NCBI GenBank assembly: GCA_009760855.2 | Contig: WPIO01000081.1 | Location: forward strand, 1,557,001-1,621,000 | Length of the DNA stretch: 64,000 nucleotides | Direction of reading: 5' to 3' | Source of the DNA: Cristatella mucedo | Lineage: Eukaryota; Bryozoa; Phylactolaemata; Cristatellidae | Shown: positions 1 to 9,971 of the stretch, one piece after another | How the letters are laid out: each line of letters opens with the position of its first letter | How positions within the stretch are numbered: position 1 is the first letter of the stretch | Made by a program: the position numbers and the translations under genes | The notes under the pieces: generated by a model | The model's input: the letters and a program-made list of their open reading frames with translations, nothing else | What the model was told of the DNA's origin: nothing | The model's database searches: none

Positions 1-250
1 AAAGATCGAGAAAAACAAGCAGAGACACTCTACCCATGTCTGCATTCCTAAGTAGGTCGTTGTATACCCTAAGCAATGCTGACTCGGTGGAGTGATTAGC
101 TCTAAAGCCAGACTGGAACTTACTAGCAAGGCGTGAGGTTTCGATATATGAGTTCAGCTGGTCTGCCACGACCCGTTGAAACGATAGTAGGTACGTGCGA
201 TCATAACTATCAAGCGGGTTATTAGCTGCCGGCGTATCTAATGATACCGC
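1..250 (-). mobile_element. LINE-A-type reverse transcriptase fragment
   Basis: The - strand encodes RVVADQLNSYIETSRLASK, then FQSGFRANHSTESALLRVY and LLVFLDL. This is the palm/fingers start of a CR1/L2-like non-LTR reverse transcriptase (QSGFRxxHSTExAL ... LVxLDL). It is cut by the window edge, so its intactness upstream is unknown. Confidence 0.8.
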
Positions 251-1480
251 CGGCAATGCGGACCTAGCCTTAAGCGGTGAGCGTTTATATGTCCATAGGC
301 ACGTAATTCCTTACGCACCACGGACAACAAACATGCAAATATTCTTTAGCCAGGTCTTAGCTGTATCGGTTTCTGTATACGATGTTCGCAAAAACTTTAG
401 TTTTTCGAAGAAAATTCTGCAAGGAACAAGGAACGGTAGTAGCGCTTGGTGTCGGGAGGCGAAAATTTTCAATGCCGAGCGGTTCCCGGGGAGTCCTGAC
501 TTTTTGCGGACCTTAAAAAGTCTACTTTTTGTGCTATTTTCTCTTTTTATATCAACCATAAGCCTACGGACGGCTCGGTAAATAAGAACCGGTCATTTAG
601 TCAGAGGTATATACTCATATAGGAAGTCGGCAGTGACAAGCTATCACACTTTAAATATTAGCTAATTTTTGACTATCACGTAACTGGTTCCTAGCCGTTA
701 GGATTCAATAGTTCTGCGTGATAATTAAAGCGCCTAGTAAGAGATTGAGTTCCCTGAAGGCACTTTATCAAGTGCATTATTATTATTATTATTCCGCTTG
801 GAGATGTCCCGAGAAAATATCAGCGGGCTCGTGGCCCGTGGCACTAAGCAGAATCGCTATCATCGTACAGAAATGCCCTTCCTCTCTTTTGCTACTCTCA
901 CAAATAATTCTAGGTGGTTCTTACATTTTAGCAATGCTATTGCAGTATTCACAAGCATTGAGAGAAGGCGAGTCGGTTTCAGCCATTCATGGGTCGCATG
1001 ATCATAAAAAACTTCTAAGCACTCCATAAATCCCTTTTAAAGTCACAGAAAACCGCAAAAAGAGCTGGTTTATTGCGCAGCCAGTCCCCTTACGTCGGCA
1101 ATGCAACAATAATTCAGGAACCGCTAACAACCTCTAACGCTGTCCACATCTGATTGCAAAAAAAACACCTCGCAAGCCACCGACGCCATGCTCGACTGCT
1201 TTGCAAACCGTAATTAACTTTCCAGCCCATAAGATATGAAAAAATCTTCCACAAAATTTCCCAACGAGCCCAAAGCACACATACCGCTAGACTCCTCTAA
1301 TGTAGCGATCCTCAGCCTGTGGGTCGCGACCCATTTGGACCGCGACCCTGTGGGTCGCGACCCCAAGTTTCGCAAGGGTCGCCGTGGACCATCGGAAAGC
1401 ACGCATTTCCACAGTTTCCACGCACAAATTTTATGGTTGGGGTCACCACAACACGAGGAGCTGTATTAAAGGGTCACGGC
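250..1480. other. Unannotated stretch with paired palindromes
   Basis: No gene or clear repeat family was recognised. A duplicated palindrome GGTCGCGACC lies near 1322-1331 and 1353-1362. A short ATT run lies at 777-792, possibly the tail of an old LINE-A copy. Confidence 0.4.
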
Positions 1481-2095
1481 ATTAGAAAACATTAAGAACG
1501 ACTGTTCCAGTGCTACCAACCGGATTCGCAGATCGGTGAGCCCAGTTGTTGTGCCAGGCCTAAAAATAAATTGCTACAACACGACACTAGCTGACACGCT
1601 CGACGAGTTTGCACCGTTGACAAAGCGCACTGTGCGCCCCCGCCCAGACGGCCTATGGTTTACCACAGACATTAAACTAGCCAAGTCTACTAAACGAAAG
1701 CTTGAAAAGGCATACAAAAGATCCGGACTAACTGTCCATCGACAGGCATATGAAGACTACTGTAGGTCGTACCAATCGATCCTAGCAAAGGCTAAGTCTA
1801 GCTTCTATAGAAACATTGTTGAATCACAGATGCACAATCCAAAAATGCTGATGTCGACAATAAACCATCTCCTCAACCGTTCCCAGGTTAGCTCCTTACC
1901 TGATGATCCTTGTGATGATCTAGCCGATCGCTTCTCTCGATTCTTTGTGCAGAAGATCCCTCCCGAAGCATCAGAATCAGGAGGCAAAAGCCGAAGCGTC
2001 ATCGTAACGTGCAGATATTACGATTTAGAAGCAGAATTAAAGCACATACTCGAATATTTGAGTTCAAATTTGCGGCCATTCGGGAGCTAGAACAG
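1480..2095 (+). mobile_element. LINE-A-type fragment, endonuclease-RT linker
   Basis: An open frame of about 185 codons reads CYNTTLADTLDEFAPLTKR, then LWFTTDIKLAKSTKRKLEK, YEDYCRSYQSILAKAKSSF and LADRFSRFFVQKI. This is the segment between endonuclease and RT in CR1/L2-like elements (LDxxAP, WFTxxI, FFxxKI). It is a fragment with no RT behind it. Confidence 0.75.
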
Positions 2096-2589
2096 CCCTA
2101 CATATACGAATTGGCGACGGCTACTCCCAGAATCAGCTGCTGCCCAGAATGTTTCTTACACCACGTCTGCCAAGGGGAACGGCGATTGGCCAACCCCTCG
2201 ACTAACCGGAAACTGGTCAGGACAAAATCGGCCACTAATATTACTAAAATATGTGTACATTTATGAGAAATTTGTCGGCATACAATGCTTAATTTTGGTG
2301 AGATTCATTTTAAATATTTATATTCGGCTTTTATGAACGTTCAATGTTATGCGGCTAGTAATAAAGTATTGTAGCAGTACGATTGGAGGCTTCCGACCGC
2401 GGGTGGTTTGTTTTGGTTCGGCTTTGCAGACACTTTTTGCAGCACTTCAGTAGTCTTTCGTGGCGTTGTCCACCGATATTTACAATGAAGTTCTTGAAAC
2501 CGTCATGGGTGAACCACGGAGGTGAGCTGGCAAGGTCTTTGAGCTTCATAATATTTTGAGTAATGCTTGCACATTTAGCTCTGATACTG

Positions 2590-2850
2590 CTGTATCTGCG
2601 TTTGTCTGTATCTCCGCAAAGCCACAAAGACTATGTGGGCATTTCGCAGAAGAGTTTTGTATAGCGCACGAACGGCCTAAGCGGCTTTCTGTGCGCATTC
2701 ATTTGCCAACAGACTTCGTCTCACGCAACAAAGAAAAAGTGAGAAGCATAGCTGAGTCAGCAGAGCAGTTGAGGTAGTGAGCAGCATGGAAGTAGCAGCT
2801 CAGGACCGCTGGAAAAGATCTTATATTCGAGTCAGATGGGATGCTCTGGG
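2590..2850 (-). mobile_element. LINE-B 3' fragment
   Basis: Shares the module (CACAAAGACTATGTGGG ... AGCAGTTGAGGTAGTGAG) seen at 3560, 39470, 43205, 53800 and 59500. On the - strand this is the C-terminal coding end and 3' UTR of a second non-LTR family. Confidence 0.65.
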
Positions 2851-3159
2851 CAACGGCACAGCATGCCACTGGGGCTAAGGCGTAACCCGTTTTGAGGCAT
2901 CCTAGTTAGCCGGTCTTTAGCAGTTTGTTATGACTACACACCAAGCAATTGGAGAAAGGTAGAGTGCAACGACGCAAGGAGTAGCTCGGTTGAATGACAA
3001 AACAACTTCCAAGTGGTTCTTGGAGTCGCACTGCAGTTGCATAACGCCGTGGAAAATACAGTCAATGCTGCCGGTTTAAGGTCCTGAGCAGCATGCTAAT
3101 AATAAGATATGTGTACAGCGCCCGAAGAGGACTAAATCTTTTGTTGGGCACTTTACACA

Positions 3160-3490
3160 TGCTTTAAATGAAGCATATCAGTATGATTAGCGATAAAAAT
3201 GCACAGTAAAGTAATTCATAAGTAAAAACAAAATTCACGAAGACCCAACCGACACTGTAAGGAACAGGTACGTCTTGGCTTGTTTTCAAATTCGCCATAT
3301 CAGGTGTTATTGTGACCTCAGTCGGGAGTGCGTTTTGGGTATTTGGAGCAAACAAACTAAAAGCACGTTCTGCAAAGGATTTAAAATCAGTTGGAGGCAC
3401 AGCCAAACGACTCGGGTCCGAAGAGCAGCGTATTGGACACTGCCTAGCCTGAAAGGTGGGTAGTTTGGATAGGTAGGCCCGAGTACGACA
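3160..3490 (-). mobile_element. LINE-A C-terminal fragment
   Basis: The - strand encodes RLAVPPTDFKSFAERAFSL, then ALPTEVTITPDMANLKTSQ, the last part of the LINE-A ORF. It abuts a LINE-B fragment in one continuous open frame, so the pair is a composite relic. The same LINE-A module is repeated at 4400-4730. Confidence 0.7.
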
Positions 3491-3559
3491 ATGACCGGGC
3501 GTAAAAATTATCAGTGACATAGTGCATAGTTTGCCTTGAATAATTGGCTCATGAGTAAT

Positions 3560-4030
3560 GTCACGTATGTTCAGTTTGTAACTCCACAAAACCACGGACA
3601 AAGTGGGTGTTACGTAGGCGAGTTTGTATAGCACACTCAAAGCGAAAGCAGCTTCGTTACACATTCGGTAGCCAACACACTTCATCTCATGAAACAAAGA
3701 GAAAGTGGGAAGCATAGCAGAGTCATTAGAGCAGTTGAGATAGTGAGTAGCATCGAAGTAGCAGCTAAGGATAGCTGGAAAGGATGTGCCATAGCCAGCT
3801 GCAGGAGAGTAGTTGTTGTTGCATAAGAAATGTTGAAGCAAGTTCCACAGTCTAGGACCTGCAGAGCTAAAGCAAAAGCTTATGTCACCAACGGTCTTTA
3901 AGCAGAGAAATGGAACATGTTATTGATTGTTCATGCAGGACTTGAAGGCACGAGGAGGCTGAAACTGTTCCAGCAGTTAGGGTAGGTATGGAGGAGCCAA
4001 AGGTGTGGTGAGCATTTGTGAGTCAGTGTA
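3560..4030 (-). mobile_element. LINE-B 3' fragment
   Basis: The - strand encodes NNNYSPAAGYGTSFPAILS, then [18 protein letters not shown], a C-terminus shared by the LINE-B copies. Upstream it keeps the degraded pattern LLxQF...KTxxD...GPRLWN, typical of the C-terminal end of non-LTR ORF2. Confidence 0.7.
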
Positions 4031-4399
4031 AGAACTTGGCTCAGTATTTGTTGATCAACCGAATGTCATCCAAGCTGAGAGGCCGGGATTAGGTTTAGCC
4101 ATGCAGGGTTTTGTTACCTTCAGCTGTGGCTTCGAAGCCTGTACTGGTTTGCTCATAGCCAAGTTCGAGTGGTTTCACCTCCGTGTTTGGTGTCCTTCTG
4201 TTTTGTTCTCGCTCCCTGCTCTAAAAACTTTTCTACGGAAATACAGCTCCTCCTGTTGCGTGGCTTGCTATCGTGTTTCGGTCTATCGTCGGGTGTTTGT
4301 ATGTGGATTGGGGGTCTAATGGTTCTACTCTTATAATGCAAAGCTGTTGGTTTTGTATGCAGGAGCATGCCCGAGCTTAGTGCCTGCTGTGGTCAAGTG

Positions 4400-4730
4400 A
4401 CAAATATGGTTAGCGATAAAATGCACAGTAAAACCAGCTATAAGCAAACAAAGAATAATTCACGAGGACCCAGCAAATACTGTGAGGAACAGGTGCATGT
4501 TGGCTTGTTTCCAAATGTGCCATATCAGGCGATATCGTGACCTCAGTCGGGAGTGCGTTTTGGGCTTTGGGAGTAAGCAAACTAAAAGCACGTTCTGCAA
4601 AGGATTTAAAGTCAGTTGGAGGCACAGCCAAACGATTCATGCCCGATGAGTGAGTTATACAATGCGTAGCCTGAAAGATGGGTAGTTCGGATAGGTAGGC
4701 CAGAGTATGACAATATGGGGTATACCACAA
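4400..4730 (-). mobile_element. LINE-A C-terminal fragment
   Basis: The - strand encodes YLSELPIFQATHCITHSSG, then RLAVPPTDFKSFAERAFSL and ALPTEVTISPDMAHLETSQ. It is close in sequence to the copy at 3160-3490, suggesting a local duplication or a common subfamily. Confidence 0.7.
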
Positions 4731-4734
4731 GTTG

Positions 4735-7020
4735 ATTGGTCTATATAGCTCTTTTTTAGCTGTCCATTCTTGAATTTTGAGTCAAATGGATTTCATAATT
4801 GTGAACTAGAGCTATTTGATTGCGTGTCGATGTGCTAGAACTATCCAGGAGCTGTGTTCGTTTGGGCTTCTACTTGCATAGACGGATTTGTCTGGTCATC
4901 GATCACAGTAGTGGTAATGGTGCGCAGTTTTCAATCACAACCGTGCACATTCATGTAATTAAGCACACTGGGCAGATTCGGCCTGGTCACTTTATTTATC
5001 AAATTAAAAACCCTATGATTGACGACCAGGTGGACCACTGGTAATCCAGAAGCAGTGGGGGCATTCTCTGCTCGAAGCAAACGTAGTTTGTTAGTAGTCA
5101 GTTCGCTGCACACGTTATTTGGTCCTTCTTTAGTTTGAAATCACTGTTTTGTGAATATTCAAATGCTTGTGGTTGTGGTGGCGCTGCTTCTCTCACAGCA
5201 GATGTTGATTATTTGTTCCGAGCAAGAGCGATAAAGTATTTCATCCTATCCACATTCGTTTTCTTTATTACAGTCGATGCCAGTGAGCTGCATGAGGTCC
5301 ACAAAAATTTACTATACTGGTTTTGTAGAGCACCATCCACCGACCAATTTAGGATTGTGATTTTAAGGGCATGTAGAGGCATGCAACTGTCTGCCAATTC
5401 CCCAGTACCTTAAACGTGCCGTTAATGCATATGTAAAGTGCCTAGAAAGAGATAAGTTCACCGTGGTTCTATACAAATGTATTATTTTTCTGTGTACATC
5501 ACTCGATGTCCATTGTGTGATGTTAATGGTATCGCCTAATGTGAGCCCATTAATTCTGGCAGCTGTTTGTTTAGGCCCATCCCTGCCGAAATATAGCCTG
5601 AATAGTGCAAGGCATGCATTTTATTCGGTGTTTATTTGTTAGGAAGTTTAGCTGCCGCTCATGTCTGATGCCCGGTTGCTTTGTCCGGAGTTTCTGTAGC
5701 AGTTCTTCCAAACGAGCAATTGTCATAGGTTATTATATTTATCTCTCAATAATGGACAGAACGATGGTATGCACTATGTAGCTGACCTAGTAGCTGTTTT
5801 CTGGGGTGATAGAATGCCTTAAGTGTTACTGGGGTACTAGAGAGTTAGAAGGATATAGCATATCAAGTAGCGAGTCGTAGGTGCACTCACAAAAAGCTCC
5901 CCCCTCGGAGGTTAAAGTCTTAGTAGCTTACATATTTTTACTGATGTGATCGTGGTCTGAGAGCCTTACTGTGACTACTGCGCAACACTTACTCGGAGGA
6001 TGCCAATTCTGCTGGACTTGAATATTGACTGCCGCATTAAGCCTTGACATATCCTTCCTTATCGAAAGGCTGAAGGATCTCTACAAGTTAATTTCTACAT
6101 GTTGTACCCCAAATCAAGCAGCATTCTCTTCACGGTGTTAACCTTACTGCCAGCTGCCATCACGTATTCACAATACAATTCGTGTTTGTGTGTGTTGTTG
6201 CTGTTAGATAAAACCACCTGAGCGACTTGCTTCTGGCTGCGTTTTCCATGTATTAGATATGGTACTTCGAAACTCCTCCAGAATGTGCTCTCTCATGCTT
6301 TTTCAGCTTGCGACCCGAGGTGCATTAACATGGTCATATTGCTTACGGATTTTCTTGCTGCATTCTCCCTAATCACCACGAGCATGTCTTGATTCTGCAC
6401 ACTTGCTAGCTAGTTAGACTGCAGGGTCAGGCTGGATGCTTTTCTGCTCACTGTACAACTAAGGTGAAGCCGTGAATGAGCCGACGAGCTGGAGTACTGC
6501 TCGAGTCTTGGCATGCCTCACGAACAAGCGATTGCCCGCCGGGTGCCGGGATCCCTCTCCAGTGCCGGGATCCCCGAAGTGCATGATAAGAATGATGCCA
6601 ACTGTTCAGCTGGTGGTTTTGCTTCCTTTTACCGTATCGTTGTTGCCAGGTCATGAAAAATTAATTGATGCACCCACTCACTCACTTGGCCAAATTTTGG
6701 CATATGGGAAGTCGTGTCAATGCAAACTCTCCCATTAAGCTAACATCCCTTGAGCAGGCTGTGAGTGGAGCTAGCAGTGGTCTCCTACTGCTGACTGTGG
6801 CACATCCTTGATAGCTGTCCTGAGTGGCTACTTGCACGCTTCTTGCTTCTTTGACTGCCCTCCTGACTCCGCTATCAAAGTTACTGTTTGTTGATTGAGA
6901 TGAAGTCTGACTGCTAACTTATGGGCACCGGTAGCCACTTAAGCTTAAAGTATGCTATTGAAAACTTGCCTGCATTACACCCACTTAGTCTTTGTGACTT
7001 TGTGGAGCTACAGATGTAAT
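4735..7020. other. No gene recognised
   Basis: Short chance frames only. No family repeat was recognised apart from possible decayed pieces. It lies upstream of HIRA and could hold its missing first exon, but I found no ATG exon ending in phase 1 with the expected WVxHxG. Confidence 0.4.
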
Positions 7021-7023
7021 GTG

Positions 7024-7172
7024 CACCGAGCTGGTTTGGTCCAGCGGTTAAGGTGCTCGCCCCGACCATGGTCTGGCTGAGGTCGTGGGCTCGAGCCCCG
7101 AGGCATATGTGAAGCCCCTGAATAGGGATTAAGTTATCTTGGGGTGCTATATAAATGAATTATATATTTTTT
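7024..7172 (+). mobile_element. SINE-1 (tRNA-derived, LINE-A-like tail)
   Basis: The head contains a box A-like TCCAGCGGTTAAGG and a box B-like GTCGTGGGCTCGAGCC. The tail GTGAAGCCCCTGAATAGGGA...GGGGTGCTATATAAATGAATTA resembles the LINE-A 3' end. Confidence 0.75.
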
Positions 7173-7297
7173 TTAATGTACAGTACATTACAACTTTGAT
7201 CTGCATTTAAGCAACGTCAGTCTGTGCTGGTGTTCCCTGTCGAAAGTGGTTATCCTAATACTTCGTAAGTAAATTAGAACTGGTTACAGACTCTATT

Positions 7298-7435
7298 CCA
7301 TCAGCCTGGTTTGACCCAGTGGTTGAGTTGCTCGCCTTAGATGACATAAGTCATTGGCTTGAGCTCTGCAATATATGTGAAGTGCCTATATAGAGATTTA
7401 GTTCTCATAGGGTGCCATACAAATGAATTATGTTA
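7298..7435 (+). mobile_element. SINE-1, degenerate copy
   Basis: Starts CCTGGTTTGACCCAGTGGTT and ends GGTGCCATACAAATGAATTA, with a decayed middle. It has the same architecture as the copy at 7024-7172 and follows it in the same orientation. Confidence 0.6.
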
Positions 7436-7554
7436 TAGGGATATCCCCTAAATAGTATACCTGCTGGACTTCAACCACACATCGCCATGCTCTTTATTTC
7501 TCTCTCTTCTTTCACACCTGTGAGCTTATTGAATTCATCCTCAAATATACCTCC

Positions 7555-8012
7555 CAGGCTAAAAGACCACTAGTACTCTTGATCTTGTCAAGCAGCACAT
7601 CGACTTCAAGGTTCTGTTACTCACTTTTAGGTCTCTTCATTCTTTGGCTCCAGCTTACCTATCAGATCTACTCCCCCACCAGGCATCGTACCACCGGTTT
7701 TTTTGAATCACATCGTTTAGCTGCACCTTTTACGATCGTAGAGATCGTGCCTTTAATTCATATGAACCCAAAGCTGGAACTCACTACCGAATGATGTCAT
7801 GACATCCCCTGGCTGCACAGCATTTGGCAGGTTCTTGTGACTTTTTCTTGGTGTACTTATGAGCACCAACACTGCATGTTACCACTAACCATATTATGCT
7901 TGTTGACACTGTCAGTGTTATCACTAACCATGTGATCATGCTTCTGTTTCAGTAAATATAAAGTGCCTATTAGGAGATTACATTATCTGAGGATGCTATG
8001 CAAATGTATTAT
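7555..8012 (+). mobile_element. LINE-A 3' copy
   Basis: Encodes the decayed C-terminus (FKVLLLTFRSLHSLAPAYLS-like, over several frames) and ends in AAAGTGCCTATTAGGAGATT...GCTATGCAAATGTATTATTA with an ATT-rich tail. Confidence 0.7.
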
Positions 8013-8369
8013 TATTGTTATTACTATTAGTAGCATAGCAGTTTTACTTATGAGGTGCACAGACCTATTGATGTACCTTAACAAATATTTTTAGTGCGTC
8101 CGTAGTGACCAGTTTTTCACTCATCTGAAAACTGCTGAAGACCATTCATTAAGAAGTCAACCTTTGCTCATGAGAACCTAAGAACGTTGTGTCTGGTTTT
8201 CCGTCTGCCATTCTTATCCAAAACTAACTAGTGGTGGCCGAGCAGGCCCTGCAGCTAAAAGACTGCATCAATTCATCAGATCTTGCAAGCAAGTTTTAAT
8301 TAGGATTTAAAGCCACAAAATTCCACAAAAACCGCTCAGCTTCAGGTTTATAATCGCCTGTACAGTGAT

Positions 8370-9160
8370 GATCATCCCTTGATTGCCAGCCACTCGTGCT
8401 GAGCTCAGTAGCTGTCTCAGCTTCACTGGCTTCCTGTCAAGCATCGAATCGGCTTGAAGTTCCATCTCTGGCCTATCGGTGGCTTTATTCGCCAGTGCCA
8501 GCCTACCTCTCAGACCTGCATCTCCTCCAGCCGGCTTCAGTACCAACTGCGTTTCTGCTTCCAGCTGTCACGAAGCTCCTCCTACTAATTGAAATCTTTT
8601 GGTGATCAAGCCATTAGTTCGAAATGCTCAGAAAGTCTGGAACTTGTGTCAGGCTTCTGTCACCACCAGCATTGGCTCTGTATCATTTCTCAACCAAGTT
8701 TCTTTCATTCAAGTTTTCACATTTCTCTGTACAAAGTCACTGCGAAAGATGCGTGTTTGCCTCGGCTTTCTCTTTGCCCGTGAGCTTTTTTTGTTTCTCT
8801 GTTCTGCTTGTTTACCAATGCAGGATTCTGTTCATGCTGCTACCCATAAGATCTACTATCTGGCGTCCCTACTTGTCTTTGTGTGTGCTTTCGCATGCTT
8901 GTCTCAGCATACTTTGCATGTCATTAATCCTGATTAACTAGAGCTCACTGCCTATGTACTCCATTCCTCGAGTCATAGTAGAATTACACGTCTATTACAT
9001 GTCACTCCCGGAATTACTGGTCGCCATCTTGCCACATGACAGGGGGAAGGACGGACTTTCCTGCATTAATTAGTAGAGATTGATTCCCTTGCACCTAGTT
9101 GCAAAGTGCTTGGAAAGAGATTTGGTTCCTAAAGGTGCTATATGAACGACTTATTTTTAT
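8370..9160 (+). mobile_element. LINE-A 3' copy, divergent
   Basis: Contains CACTGGCTTCCTGTCAAGCA and CCAGCCTACCTCTCAGACCTG as in the LINE-A ORF end, then a 3' tail GCAAAGTGCTTGGAAAGAGA...GGTGCTATATGAACGACTTA at 9103-9160. Confidence 0.65.
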
Positions 9161-9164
9161 TATT

Positions 9165-9908
9165 GAAAGCAGCTAGCGTGTGCAATTTGCAATGAGAGTA
9201 TGAAACTTGTTCGAGCATGACTGTGCATACGAATTGCCCATTCCGTCAGACCACTGTAGAGTCTCTGGTTTTGTTCCTTTTCCTACTTGTGAGATTGCTC
9301 CCGGTCGTGGCTAACCATGTAGGCCAGTCCAGTCTTGCAGTTGTCCCACGTGTATCGTGAGGCCCTGTTACTTTGGCATGCAACAAGTAGTTTTCCCCTC
9401 ATTTGTGTAGCAAGTCGAAACTTACATTCGATTTGAAGCTGAGTCGTAAACTTGGGTAACCCAGGACTGAATTTCTGAAGTCATGTCAACATGACAGGCC
9501 TCGGCGGTGCAGTAAGCCTCCCCCGAAGTCAATTGGCCTGTGACTTGTGCTTACTTTACATGGTTCTGCTTCGACTTTCCCCCATGATTGCCTGTTAATG
9601 GAGACTGGTTGTACCTATTCTAACAGCCGCGGGTGTCCAGTGAGGTTTGCTTTGGAGCAAGCAGTTGGTCAGTATAAGAACTGATGCAATTCTTATAGCT
9701 CTGGTGAATCTCGTTATGGCAGCAAAGAGCTACCACTGAGCTAAGCTACTGCAGTTAATGTTGGCCACATATTTATTTATTGAAGCTTTTGTGAAGGCAC
9801 CATGTCGTATCACCGATGCCAGTGCAACTGCAGCCATGCAGGCTCCTGTGTCGTCTATGTCGGTTATGCTGTCACGTACACGATGCATGCATCTTCTTTC
9901 TACTGCAG
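9165..9908. other. No gene recognised; sequence upstream of HIRA exon 2
   Basis: Contains no recognised repeat and no convincing exon. The last bases form the polypyrimidine tract and CTGCAG acceptor of HIRA exon 2. Confidence 0.4.
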
Positions 9909-9971
9909 GCAAATCGATTTTCTCCATCGACATACATCCTGATGGAACAAGATTTGCAACCGGCGGACAAG
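9909..9971 (+). CDS. HIRA: HIRA exon 2 (start of WD40 propeller)
   Basis: It follows a CTGCAG acceptor and ends at a GTGATG donor. It enters in phase 1 and leaves in phase 1. It encodes the near-invariant HIRA start FSIDIHPDGTRFATGGQ. Because it begins with the last two bases of a Gly codon, a short upstream exon carrying the ATG must exist. Confidence 0.93.

Noticed and set aside
9194-9230. ATGAAACTTGTT as a possible first HIRA exon (MKLV)
   Set aside because: It runs into a stop after six codons with no donor before it.
9453-9475. TGGGTAACCCAGGAC as WVTQD of a first HIRA exon
   Set aside because: No upstream in-frame ATG and no GT donor at the required phase.
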